Shown piece after piece: positions 46,417-57,753 of a DNA stretch of 64,000 bases. This DNA is from Daldinia sp. FL1419 (Eukaryota; Ascomycota; Sordariomycetes; Xylariales; Hypoxylaceae): contig MU623378.1 in the NCBI GenBank assembly GCA_025201765.1, positions 62,001 to 126,000 of the forward strand, written 5' to 3'. Below the pieces are notes generated by a model that was not told the origin of the DNA, did not search any database, and saw only the letters and a program-made list of their open reading frames with translations. The position numbers were made by a program, and so were the translations under genes. The first letter of the stretch is position 1; each line of letters starts with the position of its first letter.

Positions 46417-48392
46417 TCAGGGCTTATCCCGCCCAATGCCCTCTTTATACGCCTTCAACGCCCTATCCCTACTCTGCTTATGATCCACAATCGGCTCCGG
46501 ATACCCTGCCTTCTTCACCTCCGCCGCGGCACCCCTATTATACGGGTCATGCACCGCCTTCCCCTTCACGTTCCTCAGCTCCGGGATCCATTTCCTAATA
46601 TATGTCCCCTCAGGGTCAAATTTCTCGCTCTGCAGCAGGGGGTTAAAAATCCTAAAATACGGCTGCGGATCCACGCCGACCGACGCGCTGAATCCCCACC
46701 CGCCGTTATTCGACGCAAAGTCCCCATCGATCAGGTTCTCCATGAAGAACCGCTCACCCATGCGCCAGTCTAGCAAAAGGTCTTTACATAGGAACGAGGC
46801 GACGATCATTCGGCATCGGTTGTGCATCCAGCCAATGCCTTGGACCTGGCGCATCGCTGCGTCGACGATGGGGAATCCCGTGCGCCCCGCGCACCACGCT
46901 TCGAAGTGGGCGGAGTTGTAGGACCACTCGATGTTGGCGTATTCCGGTTTAAATGGCTTATTCATGCTGAAGGGGTATGTTTAGCTTAGATACATCATCT
47001 GCATTATAGTGATTATGAAACTTACCAGATATAAGGCCAGTGAACCAAGACGTGTTTGTAAAAATCTCTCCACGCCACCTCGCTGATCCAGGCTTGGATA
47101 CCTTCCATTCCAGCATCCAACTTCTTCGTCATATTCCTATCTCTCGCAGTCCGCACCGCCGTCCTCGCACTCAACGTCCCAGCCGCCAAATGTACCGAAA
47201 TTGACGACGTCGCCGCTTCAGACGGGAAATTGCGCCTCTTACCGTACTCTCCAATTTTCTCGTCGCAGAACTTCTCCAGCCTATCCATAGCTTCCCTCTC
47301 GCCGGCCGGCCAAGTAGCGCGAAATCGCTTCGCATCCTCTTCAGATAATTGCTTGTTCCCCGGAACATCTGGAATCTCGCAGTCGAACAGCGCAGCCACT
47401 TTCTCGCGAGAAGCTGGGGAGTTCTTTGCGGGAGGATCGAACAAGCTGAGAAGTTCCTGATTCGCGTGGACATGCGCAACCCACGCCCTGAACCACGGCG
47501 AGTATACCGCATACTGCCTCCCCGCGCCGGTCTGCAATGCGCCCGGGGCCACAACACAAGTATCGTGGAACAGCACCATAGCGACCCCCCTGTCCGCGCA
47601 TAACTTCACCATATTTGCTTCTCTCCGCAGCTCGTCGACCTCGTACTCGATATTAGCGTATAAATGGCTCGCGCCCCACTCCTCCATAAACTCCAAGATG
47701 CGCTCCGGAATTTCCTTCCTTTTCGCAACCGTTTCTACGTATAGCGGGATATCTAGCGCCGCTAGATCCTGTTTCAGCTTGTGCAGTGTGCGTATCGTGA
47801 AGTCGACACGCACGGGAGCGGTAAAATGTGCCTCGAAATCCTCGGGGCTTATTATGTATATGCAAACCAGCGGAACACCTGCTTCTTGCGCTTTTTGGCT
47901 AGCTTCCCATAGGGCGCGATTGTCTGTGGTCCGCAAGTCCATTTTAAACCAATGTATCACGGCTTCTTTTACTTCTGTATCTTTCCGAACGGATGCCGTT
48001 TCCTCTAATGCATCCTGGAGCTGTTCTATCGGCCGGGGGATTTCGTTGTTATTGTACGCTTGAGCACGGGCGTTGCTCATTTCTGGCGGGTAGAATTTGC
48101 GTAGTACAATACCGTGCTCTTCAGCTTCGGCAGCAAAATGGTGAGGTTCGCGTAATGGGTCTGAAGTGCCATTTTCATGCTTAAGTCTTTTTTTCGGCTC
48201 TTCTGGGATATCATCTTCGCTCGTGACCCTTTCCTTCGCACTCCGTTTAGGAGCCATGATGGAACGGAACTCGCGTGTCTGGGTAATGTTTGCTCGATGA
48301 CGTAATGAATAAGCGATCTGGACCAGATGTTTGACTTGTGTGTTGGCAAGTAGCTTTGGGCGTGCAATACAAGGAAGAAAGAGGAAAGGCAT
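46417..48392 (-). CDS. phr1: Deoxyribodipyrimidine photolyase (class I CPD photolyase)
   Basis: Exons 48392-47026 and 46966-46417 give 638 residues; the join restores the family word YICMNKPFKPEY. The antenna Rossmann domain begins near 144 (VIHWFKMDLRTTDNRAL). The FAD/DNA domain carries GRTGFPIVDAAMRQ, GWMHNRCRMIVASFL and the NNGGWGFSASVGVDPQPYFRIFNP region, as in fungal Phr1 enzymes that use blue light to split cyclobutane pyrimidine dimers. The first 45 residues before MAPKRSAKERV are basic with almost no acidic residues and could be a mitochondrial presequence; starting at Met46 would give a form with a KR-rich nuclear signal. Confidence 0.95.
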
Positions 48393-49370
48393 AAATTGTG
48401 TAGAGACGAATAGGTTTGTTTAATGATAGTTTATGAATAATTTTGGGAACCGAGTCTAATTTCCTTCCCTTTTGTTTACTTTTTTTCTCCTTGTCATGCA
48501 TCCCAAAGCTCCCCGATGCGATCATGCATTGTCGAGACCCCGGATCGATCTAGGAGGAGCTAATCGGTCTTAACTCCGAAACGACGGCTTGGCTACCTAC
48601 CTAGGTTAGGTCGGTTAGGTAGGTGGGTAGGTATGTAGTGGGGATTATCAGCCCTACGAGCCGCAAATGTAACCCCAATATTCTAATTTAACGACACTGC
48701 ATCGCATCGCTACCTCCTATATTGTACACGACGATAAATATATCAGTTATTTTCATATATTCCGGACCAATATTCTAATTTCCTAGCATGCCACCCAAAG
48801 TCATCTGACTACCTGATATTGTCTAATAAATAATGGATCTTGAGATTATAACTCGACCGAACAGGACATAACGATAACCTTTTACTAATTAATCCCTACT
48901 TTGCCCTAATAAGTTTGAGAGATACTCATATAGTCGGGAGTATTGTAAAGACTAAGATTAGACGAGGGCATCCGGGAACGTATGATTGCCATTTTTAATT
49001 ATACCCATGTATCAGAGTACCTAGAACCATCGGCCTACTATTAATTAAGAAGTAATTGGGGACCATGCCACCTGAGAAGCAGGTAAATTCTGCCCTTTTC
49101 ATTATTTCAGTCTTCTATCCGATGCCCGAATGAATAATTTAGAGTGTACTTATAATCGACATTCGATATCTCACATTTATTTAGTAAGAAGTCGTCAATA
49201 AGATACGATCGTATGATCAGTAATTTTACAGAAAAATCCTTCAAAAATGCACAGATGATTGAACAATTAGGCCCACGATATATTTCTTGGGAGGTAGGTT
49301 GTTGCAGTAGTTCAATGCACAAAACACAGAGTACTACTAGGTATTGAGAAATAAAGTGAGAAAGGAAAGA
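48393..49370. other. Photolyase promoter and spacer
   Basis: Contains a block of TACCTAGGTTAGG-type words at 48592-48635 and AT-rich DNA beyond. No gene is seen. Confidence 0.45.
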
Positions 49371-49664
49371 GGAAGAAAAAAAATAATCCCCCAGAATCCC
49401 ACAATGAAAGTCCCCAGAACCCACAATAATCCTCAAGTCCCCACGAGTCAGAATCAATGCACGAAGCCATTCAGAAATGTTGCTCGTAAGCGCCATAAAC
49501 TGGTCATAATGTACATTGATGACTATCAGCTATCAAATAATTGATAGTAGCGCAACCAGTGGGGTTCGAACTGAACCCCGAAAGGGTGTGCCTACCACTT
49601 GGCCAAATGCCCCTCGAGGAGCGGTACTGGTTTGTTTGACAAACCATATTATATACTTTCATTT
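49371..49664 (-). repeat. tRNA-headed repeat (SINE-like), copy 1
   Basis: Read on the minus strand, the unit has an A-box TGGCCAAGTGG (near 49600), a B-box-like GTTCGAACC about 40 bases later, a unique body of about 170 bases, a GGTTCTGGGG-type tail and a T-rich end. The A-box wording resembles tRNA-Ser/Leu. It matches copy 2 over the whole length with scattered differences. The shorter frames seen in it are by-products. Confidence 0.7.
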
Positions 49665-50041
49665 CTATGGTCTCGGTTACCAATTACTTTGCAACACCCT
49701 GGTAACATCACCCGTTATCTCTCAGATTTTACCGCTGCGCCCCTCCCAAATACAATAATACCTACCATTTTATTCACCCTCGTGCGAGCTACAGTCTCCC
49801 CCTCCTCCTCATGAAATGTCCAAGTAGAATGTCATATTTACCTAGGTAAGTAATAGCGCTTAACCTCTAATATTTATCAATTGCGCGGATCCTTCTTTAC
49901 ATATGTAAAATCGTGTAGCTTTATCCTTGTTCATGCCTCAAAATATCCGGATGCCTTCCTTGGTGAACAGCGACCACGTAAACCGACTAACAATTAGATA
50001 AATTGATACGACAAGCCAAAAAGGCCGAAGTCTGCTTTAAT

Positions 50042-50293
50042 CTAGACCGGCGAACCCTTTTTCGTATATATAGAATATGCAACCTTAGTTCCTCTGAATG
50101 ATATACCTAAATACCTACCCTTGGTATCTTCCACTACATCATGAAATGGGTTCTTGAGTGTTATGGCACATTTAGAAATAGCCACCTTAGATAAACCACA
50201 TCTTTTATAATAGACGTAAACGAATACCCAATGACCGTCTTCGTCGCTAGGCAGCAACGAAGCGATCAATAAATGAGGAAAGCAAAGTATCAT
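50042..50293 (-). pseudogene. Possible non-LTR retrotransposon endonuclease fragment
   Basis: An 83-codon frame contains KVAISKCAITL followed by DVVEDTKGRYLGISFRGTK and YSIYTKKGSP. The order resembles the APE-type endonuclease of LINEs (GVAIL...DPEGRY...NIYAPN). It lacks the rest of the enzyme and any reverse transcriptase. It lies directly downstream of repeat copy 2 on the same strand. Confidence 0.4.
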
Positions 50294-50430
50294 TATACCT
50301 AAACATTAGCTTTCTTCATTGCGACAGAATGGCGCTCACGAAGCCCAGTTGCGATACTGACACGAAGTTGGGTAGGGTATAAAATAGTAGTTCGCCGGAA
50401 AATGCGATAGGTGCGATTGTTGCAAAGCAA

Positions 50431-50776
50431 GAGAAAAAGAAGAAGGTAGAAAAAAAAAAAAAAACATCCACCAGTCGATGACCCCACGGTAATCCCCCAG
50501 AACCCACGACAATCCCCCAGAACCCACGACAATCCCCCAGATCCCCAAGAGTCAGAATCAATGCACGAAGCCATTCAGAAATGTTGCTCGTAAGCGCCAT
50601 AAACTGGTCATATTGTACATTAATGACTGTTAGCTATCAAATAATTGATAGTAGCGCAACCAGCGGGGCTCGAACTGGACTCTGAAGCCTGTGAAAGCTT
50701 GTGCCTACCACTTGGCCAAGTTCCCCTGGAGGAGCAGTACTGGTTCATTTGGTAAACCATACTATATGCTTTCATT
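50431..50776 (-). repeat. tRNA-headed repeat (SINE-like), copy 2
   Basis: This has the same head and body as copy 1, with A-box TGGCCAAGTGG (near 50716) and B-box-like GTTCGAGCC. The tail differs: a 20-base unit (CCCCCAGAACCCACGACAAT on the plus strand) is repeated about three times at 50490-50540, followed by a run of about 15 A on the plus strand. Same orientation as copy 1, about 1.1 kb away. Confidence 0.7.
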
Positions 50777-51417
50777 CCTCTGTACCTTATCTCCTCCATC
50801 TTTTCCCTACCAATTGATAATTCATTAATTGGCGTAGTCACAACCCTCCCTTTTTTATTTAACTACATGCAATTTTTATCATATCCCCTCTTCGGTCAAA
50901 TTTTGGATGCTGCTCCATGTATCACTGTCGCACTTTAGGGAGCAATACCTAAGATACATCTAGATAATTATTACAATAGACCGTAGGTACCTAGGTAGTA
51001 GATCAGGTACCTTACCTTGAGTAGGTACGTGTAGGTATTTGCGTATTTACATAGATACTTTAGGGCGGGTACCTTGCGCAAGTCTTCCTTCTGAACGATA
51101 GATAGAATCCTACTGCTAAAATTACGGCAACTACGAACTTGAAGCGCGTATGTATCCACCTTACGCGCCTGCCTGAGGTATGCACAGTACTTAGGTATCT
51201 TAGGAGTGATTTACCCCTGGGATTATTTTTCTTGAACAACGCAATTCACTTTCGAAACTATTTCAAACTCCACCTAACAACGAATCCCATCAACATCAAT
51301 ATCATCATCAACAATATCAACAACGCAAGTCTCTAAATTCCTCCTTCCACCAACCGGGGCCATTCTACTCTTACTATCTACATACCTACCAATATCTTAC
51401 TCAAGCTCATTCTCGCC
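50777..51417. other. Spacer and leader of the next gene
   Basis: TACCTAGGTA-type words at 50985-51055; CAACATCAATATCATCATCAAC-type leader repeats at 51285-51330. No other gene. Confidence 0.45.
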
Positions 51418-52208
51418 ATGCCGTACCACAATCGACTTAGGGACTTTCTACCCCGGGCGGGGCTGATTTATCCCACCACTAAATATATCCTCAGCCATAA
51501 GGGCCGAGATGCTCGCATAATGATAGCATTCGAGAAGGCTGGATTCGTCAAGGTCTATGAAGGACCAAATGCTGCAACGCGAAAGACTATAGACGAGACG
51601 CGTAAGTAAACATAGATGAATATTTACGTATATATTATCCCAACCGCCTCGTCCGGCGCTACGCATCATCTCCGTACATACAGAGGCAATCACTAATCAT
51701 CGATGTAGTAGCAGACATGGTTTTCACGGGAATATCGGACCATGCTATTTCGGCACTAATCTCCAAGAATGGAGGGGCGTTGCAGCACCTAACAGCAGTC
51801 AAGGATGATACTCCCTGGGCCTTCAAGATCGGAGAATCCGTCTTCTTTGAGCTATTTAAGTGCCTGGTCGAGGCACGAGAGGCATGGCAAAAGAATATAC
51901 GACCCCCTTTCGAAACCTCCCAACAAAGCAAAACTGCCCTCGCCATCGATGTCTTTCTATCGAAAGTTGGCAGCAAGTGGGATGGCGTAGATTTCCAACT
52001 CTATGGACTGGCAGGAGGATGGGAAGAAGATGATGACGCGGGTGGTGATACGGAGGCAGAGACCTACGCCGATCTAACCAATCGGATGGATACCATGGAT
52101 ATCGATTCGAACGATCCTGAGGTGGAGGATGAACCTACCGAAGAAGAGATCACGGAAGGTGTCGAGCAGATGAACCTGGATGATCCGATGGAGTCGTCCC
52201 CCTTTTAG
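51418..52208 (+). CDS. Hypothetical protein with acidic tail
   Basis: Exons 51418-51601 and 51712-52208 give about 226 residues; the donor is a perfect GTAAGT. The acceptor could be TAG at 51711 or CAG at 51714, one residue apart. The N-terminal part (about 1-150) looks folded, with MPYHNRLRDFLPRAGLIYPTTKYIL and a helical FFELFKCLVEAREAWQK. The last 60 residues are strongly acidic (DDDAGGDTEAE, EVEDEPTEEEITEG). No signal peptide, no recognised domain. Confidence 0.6.
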
Positions 52209-54007
52209 AGAGGAGACGATCCAATAGGTGACTCGGGCATCGTGGGGAATAAATCTTTGGGACGGCTGGTCTCGTCACTCTTGGGGAGCAAAACAATGAA
52301 ATGTTGATGGCTTCAATATACCCCGGTGTGTTTAAATACATTACTCCAGTTATCATGAGTTCCAGAATACTATGATACCTAGCCGCGAATTCCCGGAATG
52401 CAGACAATATTGTCCCACAATTTGTGATACCGTCCATTGTTTAGTCATCTTAAACAAGAAGAGGCTGTTTTAAAGTTCTCAGCTATCAGTCTAATAACTC
52501 AGCTAAACTATTTATAGAATGATCGTTCTCCATGACGCAAAAGGTCCTCCAGCTACCCACAGGCTTACCGAGAACTGAGGTACGTAAGCAACATTACATT
52601 GTAATGTGTGATTATAACTGCGGAGAAAGTAACACAACAAGCTGCTATTACAAGTGGACCCTCGAGGTCCTGAACTACACGCCTTTTATACCAACACAAA
52701 GCTACCCGGCTAATACTTGAATAATATGTTAGAATAACTTACAATACTAATGACGTGATTGTTATATCCTAGGTACTTTTGAGGAGAGTATCTTAGTATG
52801 TTACTATATAAACCTGCTTAGAATTGCCTCCTATCATCGATAAAGCGAATAACCATAATCACTCGAGACTAGATTTATTACAGCGCAATCAAGCAGTTTA
52901 TATGCATGCTAGACATAACTCGTTTATGGTTTTATTGTGCAGCTGGATAGAATGAAATTAAACTTTGAGCAACATCTGGTTTAATTAATGTTAAACTAAT
53001 CAATAATATAATCTAGCTTGGTCATAAGCTTGGCTCGACAATTCATAATGGTTACAGCGAACCTGAAGAATCGAAGCTCTAATGCTCAATGCATAGCATT
53101 GGTTATACTGGGACCAGACATATACCTACGGTTCGCGCTATCCATATACTCAATAATTATCTGGGGACATTCGAAAAAGTAAGGGATGGTTGGTATAAAC
53201 ATTCTTGTATCGCTATCAATGCTTAGGATAACGAATTAATTTTTCCAAGACTCTGTACGCTGTAAATTGGCGTGGCTAGCTAGGTAGGCATGGTACGGAA
53301 CGGTGGCCTCATGGAACCAATACATGCAATATTTGAGGGTGATGCGTCTGGACTGAATAGGATATATTCTAGTGAGGTCTGGCTTTAGAATAGCAGCAAC
53401 TAGGGCAAATCCCTGCGTTGGCTATGGAGATTACGTTACATGCGGAAGGGTTGTCAAAATCCAATCTGTCGATAACGTCCCGTACCTCTAGAATAATTCC
53501 ACTCGATTCAAATGGGGCAATACAGTCCAGGAGTGTCATGCAAGAAGGATATACTTGGGGTACACGAGACTCAGGTTAATTACGAGGAAAGAAATGTGTT
53601 TGACCCGTATCTGTGCTGTAATGGACGTCTCGAGCATTACGGCTTTTTCAAGGCCATTCTTAATCTTCGGCACGGAGGCTATCGAGGTAGCCCCAGAATC
53701 CTCGCCCATGGGGTCACTCGGAGGTGGACGCGAGAAGACTTCGCTAGCCGTGTGGGATTTAGCAGCGTATTACGGTGATCAAGAGAATTTAAGGCGCGAA
53801 AGGGAATCGTTTGTATTCGTTCCGAAAGGTGGATGTAGCGGTTTATCTAACCGACTAGATGCAGCATCAAAAACAATCCCATGCCGACCATACAGTCATG
53901 AATTCCCCGTGAACACCAATGCCCATCTGTACCCGCGCGTTCGTTAGAGGATAAGGTAAAAGACATGGCGACGAGAAGAAGACTTACCACCCATATGATA
54001 AAGGAAT
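52209..54007. other. Intergenic region, 1.8 kb
   Basis: AT-rich DNA from 52440 to 53250. Overlapping frames at 53512-53947 exist on the plus strand, but no domain or exon logic supports them. Confidence 0.45.
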
Positions 54008-54357
54008 TTATCGGACGGGGCTCCAGACGTTCTTTAGGAGACCATCCCGCTGGGCGAGTCGGTTAAGAGCATCGTCGCTCTCACCCATCGCGCGCACGAA
54101 TCCGCAGAGGGCGTAAACGTGGTTCTCACCCTGGATCTGTCGGCCGTTCTCGTCGACCTTGGCGATGGAAATCTGGACGGAAGCGTGGTCCTTGGCCTTG
54201 ATAATGCGGTTGGTGGCGCTGCACTTTCGGGGGACGTACCTATACAAGAAAACATTCGGGGTTAGTGGGAATTGGGAATTTGGCAAGATTTGAAAATTAA
54301 TTGCGATAAGGTGGGAAATGCTCACAAGTCCACGATCTCTCCCTTGTCGTTTTCCAT
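54008..54357 (-). CDS. rps21: 40S ribosomal protein eS21
   Basis: Exons 54357-54326 and 54239-54008 join to 87 residues, exactly the family length. The protein starts MENDKGEIVDLYVPRKCSATN and ends LLKNVWSPVR, both diagnostic. eS21 sits on the solvent side of the small subunit near uS2 and is needed for 20S pre-rRNA maturation in yeast. The 86-base intron interrupts codon 11 (TT/G), and its acceptor is TTGTATAG. Confidence 0.97.
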
Positions 54358-54904
54358 TTTTGCGACTTTTCGACTGTGAAACTCGAAAAAATTGATTTGT
54401 GGTTGGTGAAGTCGTAGGGGATTGTCGCAAAAGGGGGTGGATTGTTGTCGTGGGTGAAGCAAATAAATTGACTTGGAAATTTTGACCCCTCGAAAATACA
54501 AAATTGTCATTTGGTGGGCGTGGGGCTTCGAAGCTCGGATACAGATCACGTGGATTGATAGACCCCATAAAATCATGTGCTTTCGAGACTATTTCGTGGC
54601 GAGTACCCAAGCAGGGGGGGTGGGACGAGCTAAGTCTTGGCATTTTTCCGATTTAACTACGGGATTTTGTTAGCGTTGCCGTAACTTACGCGTAACAACG
54701 AATTACCACCTCTTGATTTTGACCTTTGATAGATAAACACCATTACCGAGGTTTACTCAATTCGAGTCTTTTCAATTGTATATACGTGATATGTTTCCTT
54801 TATGACAGATACGATTGGCCGCCAAGTTTTCTACCATACTGTCGTTCGGTAAAACTCTTGGTTGCGCCTTGCGCGTACCAATATCCTTACCACTTCAATT
54901 CGTC
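54358..54904. other. Divergent promoter region between eS21 and slx4
   Basis: Short shared upstream region of two divergent genes. The frame of slx4 is open back to 54815, but that stretch lacks family similarity. No clear telo-box was found. Confidence 0.45.
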
Positions 54905-57301
54905 ATGTCGAAAGCCGATGTCTTCTTGTCGTCTCCTGCGCCCCCTGCGAAAGATGATTCTTATGATTTCTCTTCCTCTCCGGGTCTCCCTTCTTTAAAT
55001 GAGATCTTCTCGAGTAATCCAAAGGGGCCACCCTTGCGAAGCGCAAGTCATGCTCCACCAATACTTGACGATGCACGTACAACATTTACCAGTGCTGCAA
55101 GTCTACTACGAGAAGCACCCGAAATCGATATAGAAACTGAACAGATCTCCCACACACCACCGCGGAATCCGCGTTCTACCAAAACTCAGAAGAAAAAATC
55201 ACGTGCTCCAGAAAACATCAGCCTATCTACAGATAACCCTATTCTAATAGAGTCTTCATCACAAGAAAAGCAGTGGCAGAAGTTCAAGAGCAAAAAGGTA
55301 GTCCCGCAGAGCGAGCAGTTGTCGAATTCAAAAGTTCGTGTCACCAAACAAGCAACCAAGGCGAAGCAAAAGGGGAAACCGGAAACCGTTTCTAAACACT
55401 TTCCTGCTAAAGAAGGGGGCGGCAAACGGGTAGATGATAAGTCGGATAATGATACCATAGCACAGAGGTTGGACGGTCACATGTCAAATGATATTTACTG
55501 CTCGGAACCTGCTTTGAGGCGGCGAAGGGATTGGACCCCTCCACCCCCTAATGACCCCATTTTGTTAGAGTCCGATCCTGATAATAGAGAACTGCATTTA
55601 TCTGTCGATCGAGGGATGAAGTCAAAGGATGTATTTGATACGCTTTTGGATCGATATGGACGTAAGGATAATACCCCGTCTATCATCTCAGAGCGGTCAC
55701 GGGAATCAAGTATCCTGGAGAAGGGAAAATTGATCGAGCCTATTTCGACTGGTGTCGAGTTTGGGCGGCGTCTGAGGGAACCTTCTCCGGCCAAGGCAAC
55801 TAACGCGAAGAAGAAGACCAGGACAATCACAGAACTGGCGACTGCGCCTTATATGCCTTTCATAAATCCTGAGCTTGATCTTGCGGGTCCTGCCACAAAG
55901 GAATCATTACTGAGCTACTTCGATGAGGATGGCGCCGTCAAGGCACTGGTTGATCAACAGACAATTGTCATGACACAGAAGAAGGGCAAAGGGAAAGCCA
56001 AAGAAGGCAAAGCGCCGGCAAAACCCAAACGCAAGAAAAAGTCTGGTACAATGGATAACCCGATCCTATTATCTCCGAACTCCGCGCTGAAGCAATCGTC
56101 TAACCAAGACTTTGTTTTTGGAACATCTAGTCAATTGGTTAGGGAAGACTCCCCTACGACACTCAGGGACCTTCAATTGGCAATACGAGCTTCGAATCAA
56201 ATCAATTCAGATCCTTTCACCGATTCTGATAGTCAAGGGCTATGGCATGCTAGTGCGAGAGATACCGACGGCGAACTAATGAAAGTAGACGAAGTCGAAC
56301 TAGCGAGCGGGTTACCCCCATTCCCTCTGGCACAAGGGCAGCAAGAATATTCAGACGAAGGATTTGTTGATATTAACGACGTGCTGAAGTCATCTGATAT
56401 TGATGAGTCAAAGGGAAACGCCCCACGCCAAAGTTCTTACACTCAATCCGAAACTATTTCTAGCGCGCAACCTCCCCGCGCTGATAGTCAAGATCCTACT
56501 GAGGTTCCAGTCGAGACTAGTAACATGCGGCCTGATTTCGAGCTGCTTAATGACACACAACTTGCTAGTCAGATTGCGTCCTACGGATTTAAACCAGTAA
56601 AGAAACGCCAAGCCATGATTGCTCTTTTGGACCAATGCTGGACAAGCAAGAACCCTGGAGCCTCTGTGATCTACTCAAGGTCTATTTCTACCTCATCTAA
56701 CCAAGCCGCCGCAAAAAGGAAACAGACGACTACTACGCAACCAGAAAATCCTCCAAAGCGACGAGGTCGTCCACGGAAGAATTCGGCAGCCGAAGCTTCG
56801 ACATCAACAGTTACATCAAAGGTAGCTATCACGAAGAAACCTAGTGCGCGTCGGAAAAAGGAGACTGTAAAATCTATCGAGATTGCGGACTCCGACGTAG
56901 GCGAATCTATATCGTCATTTTCGAGGGCTTCTTCCCCAGAACGAGATCGGATATTTTCCTCCCCTCCAGCCGTAGACCTCTCCCTCTCGGAAGAAACCGA
57001 TCTGTCCTTGACGTTATCGCCGACGGAGCATCAAGCTAACCTATTCAGACACATAACCAAAGCGGTGACGTCGGCGCCGCGATCGCAAGATCCGACGCAA
57101 CCGTCCTGGCACGAGAAGATGCTGCTCTACGATCCGATCATCCTAGAGGACCTGACGGTGTGGCTGAACACGGGTGCGTTAAGTGGGGCCGGGTTTGACG
57201 GGGAAGTCTCGCCTGATGATGTGAAGAAGTGGTGCGAGTCCAAGAGTGTCATATGCCTTTGGAGACGGAATATTCGTGGCAAAGAGAGGAAGAGGTATTG
57301 A
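54905..57301 (+). CDS. slx4: Structure-specific endonuclease subunit Slx4
   Basis: A single exon from MSKADVFLSSPAPP gives 798 residues, the usual size in filamentous fungi; a longer form from 54815 is possible but its first 30 residues look unlike the family. Most of the protein is disordered and basic with several DNPILL-like SIM-type motifs (DNPILIES, NDPILLES, DNPILLSP). A SAP domain lies near 545-580 (FELLNDTQLASQIASYGFKP). The conserved C-terminal Slx1-binding domain (about 735-798) ends KKWCESKSVICLW followed by RGKERKRY. Slx4 scaffolds the Slx1 nuclease for branched DNA. An AT-hook-like RRGRPRKN occurs near 620. Confidence 0.92.
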   Translation: MSKADVFLSSPAPPAKDDSYDFSSSPGLPSLNEIFSSNPKGPPLRSASHAPPILDDARTTFTSAASLLREAPEIDIETEQISHTPPRNPRSTKTQKKKSRAPENISLSTDNPILIESSSQEKQWQKFKSKKVVPQSEQLSNSKVRVTKQATKAKQKGKPETVSKHFPAKEGGGKRVDDKSDNDTIAQRLDGHMSNDIYCSEPALRRRRDWTPPPPNDPILLESDPDNRELHLSVDRGMKSKDVFDTLLDRYGRKDNTPSIISERSRESSILEKGKLIEPISTGVEFGRRLREPSPAKATNAKKKTRTITELATAPYMPFINPELDLAGPATKESLLSYFDEDGAVKALVDQQTIVMTQKKGKGKAKEGKAPAKPKRKKKSGTMDNPILLSPNSALKQSSNQDFVFGTSSQLVREDSPTTLRDLQLAIRASNQINSDPFTDSDSQGLWHASARDTDGELMKVDEVELASGLPPFPLAQGQQEYSDEGFVDINDVLKSSDIDESKGNAPRQSSYTQSETISSAQPPRADSQDPTEVPVETSNMRPDFELLNDTQLASQIASYGFKPVKKRQAMIALLDQCWTSKNPGASVIYSRSISTSSNQAAAKRKQTTTTQPENPPKRRGRPRKNSAAEASTSTVTSKVAITKKPSARRKKETVKSIEIADSDVGESISSFSRASSPERDRIFSSPPAVDLSLSEETDLSLTLSPTEHQANLFRHITKAVTSAPRSQDPTQPSWHEKMLLYDPIILEDLTVWLNTGALSGAGFDGEVSPDDVKKWCESKSVICLWRRNIRGKERKRY

Positions 57302-57753
57302 GTTAGGTAAGAGCCAGCTTTGATTGTTGTAGATAACGCTTTTATTATTGCACGCACTCGTGTTTACTTGGCATCCGATTTCAATGAATGAATACACAAA
57401 ACAAGTACATTAATGCAGGTTATTTTATTCGCTCTTTGTACCTCGTCATAGTAAAAATTACTCCTGAGATGCGCGATCGTTTCCACCATTCCATTTCAAT
57501 TGTTACGTAGCTCATGAAATTGCACATCTGTCTTGGTCTTTTTTAGAGGTAAGAATCTCAATTAATCTCAATCTACGTGATGTTCTACCCGGTAATTATA
57601 TCCTTGCCCCTGGCTGTAGCCCGCAAAAGCGCCAATGCTAAATGAATACTCTTGGCTTTCCTAGCGAATCAAGTGCGCCGACTCCCTACTTTGCAAATCG
57701 TCCTAGCTTACCTAGGCATACCTACCTATATTTGGGGAATCGTTAGATCGGGA
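57302..57753. other. Convergent 3' region
   Basis: Untranslated ends of slx4 and the next gene. TACCTAGG-type words at 57710-57730. Confidence 0.45.

Noticed and set aside
53512..53947. Two overlapping plus-strand frames upstream of eS21
   Set aside because: No recognisable motif and no supporting splice signals; each depends on chance absence of stops.
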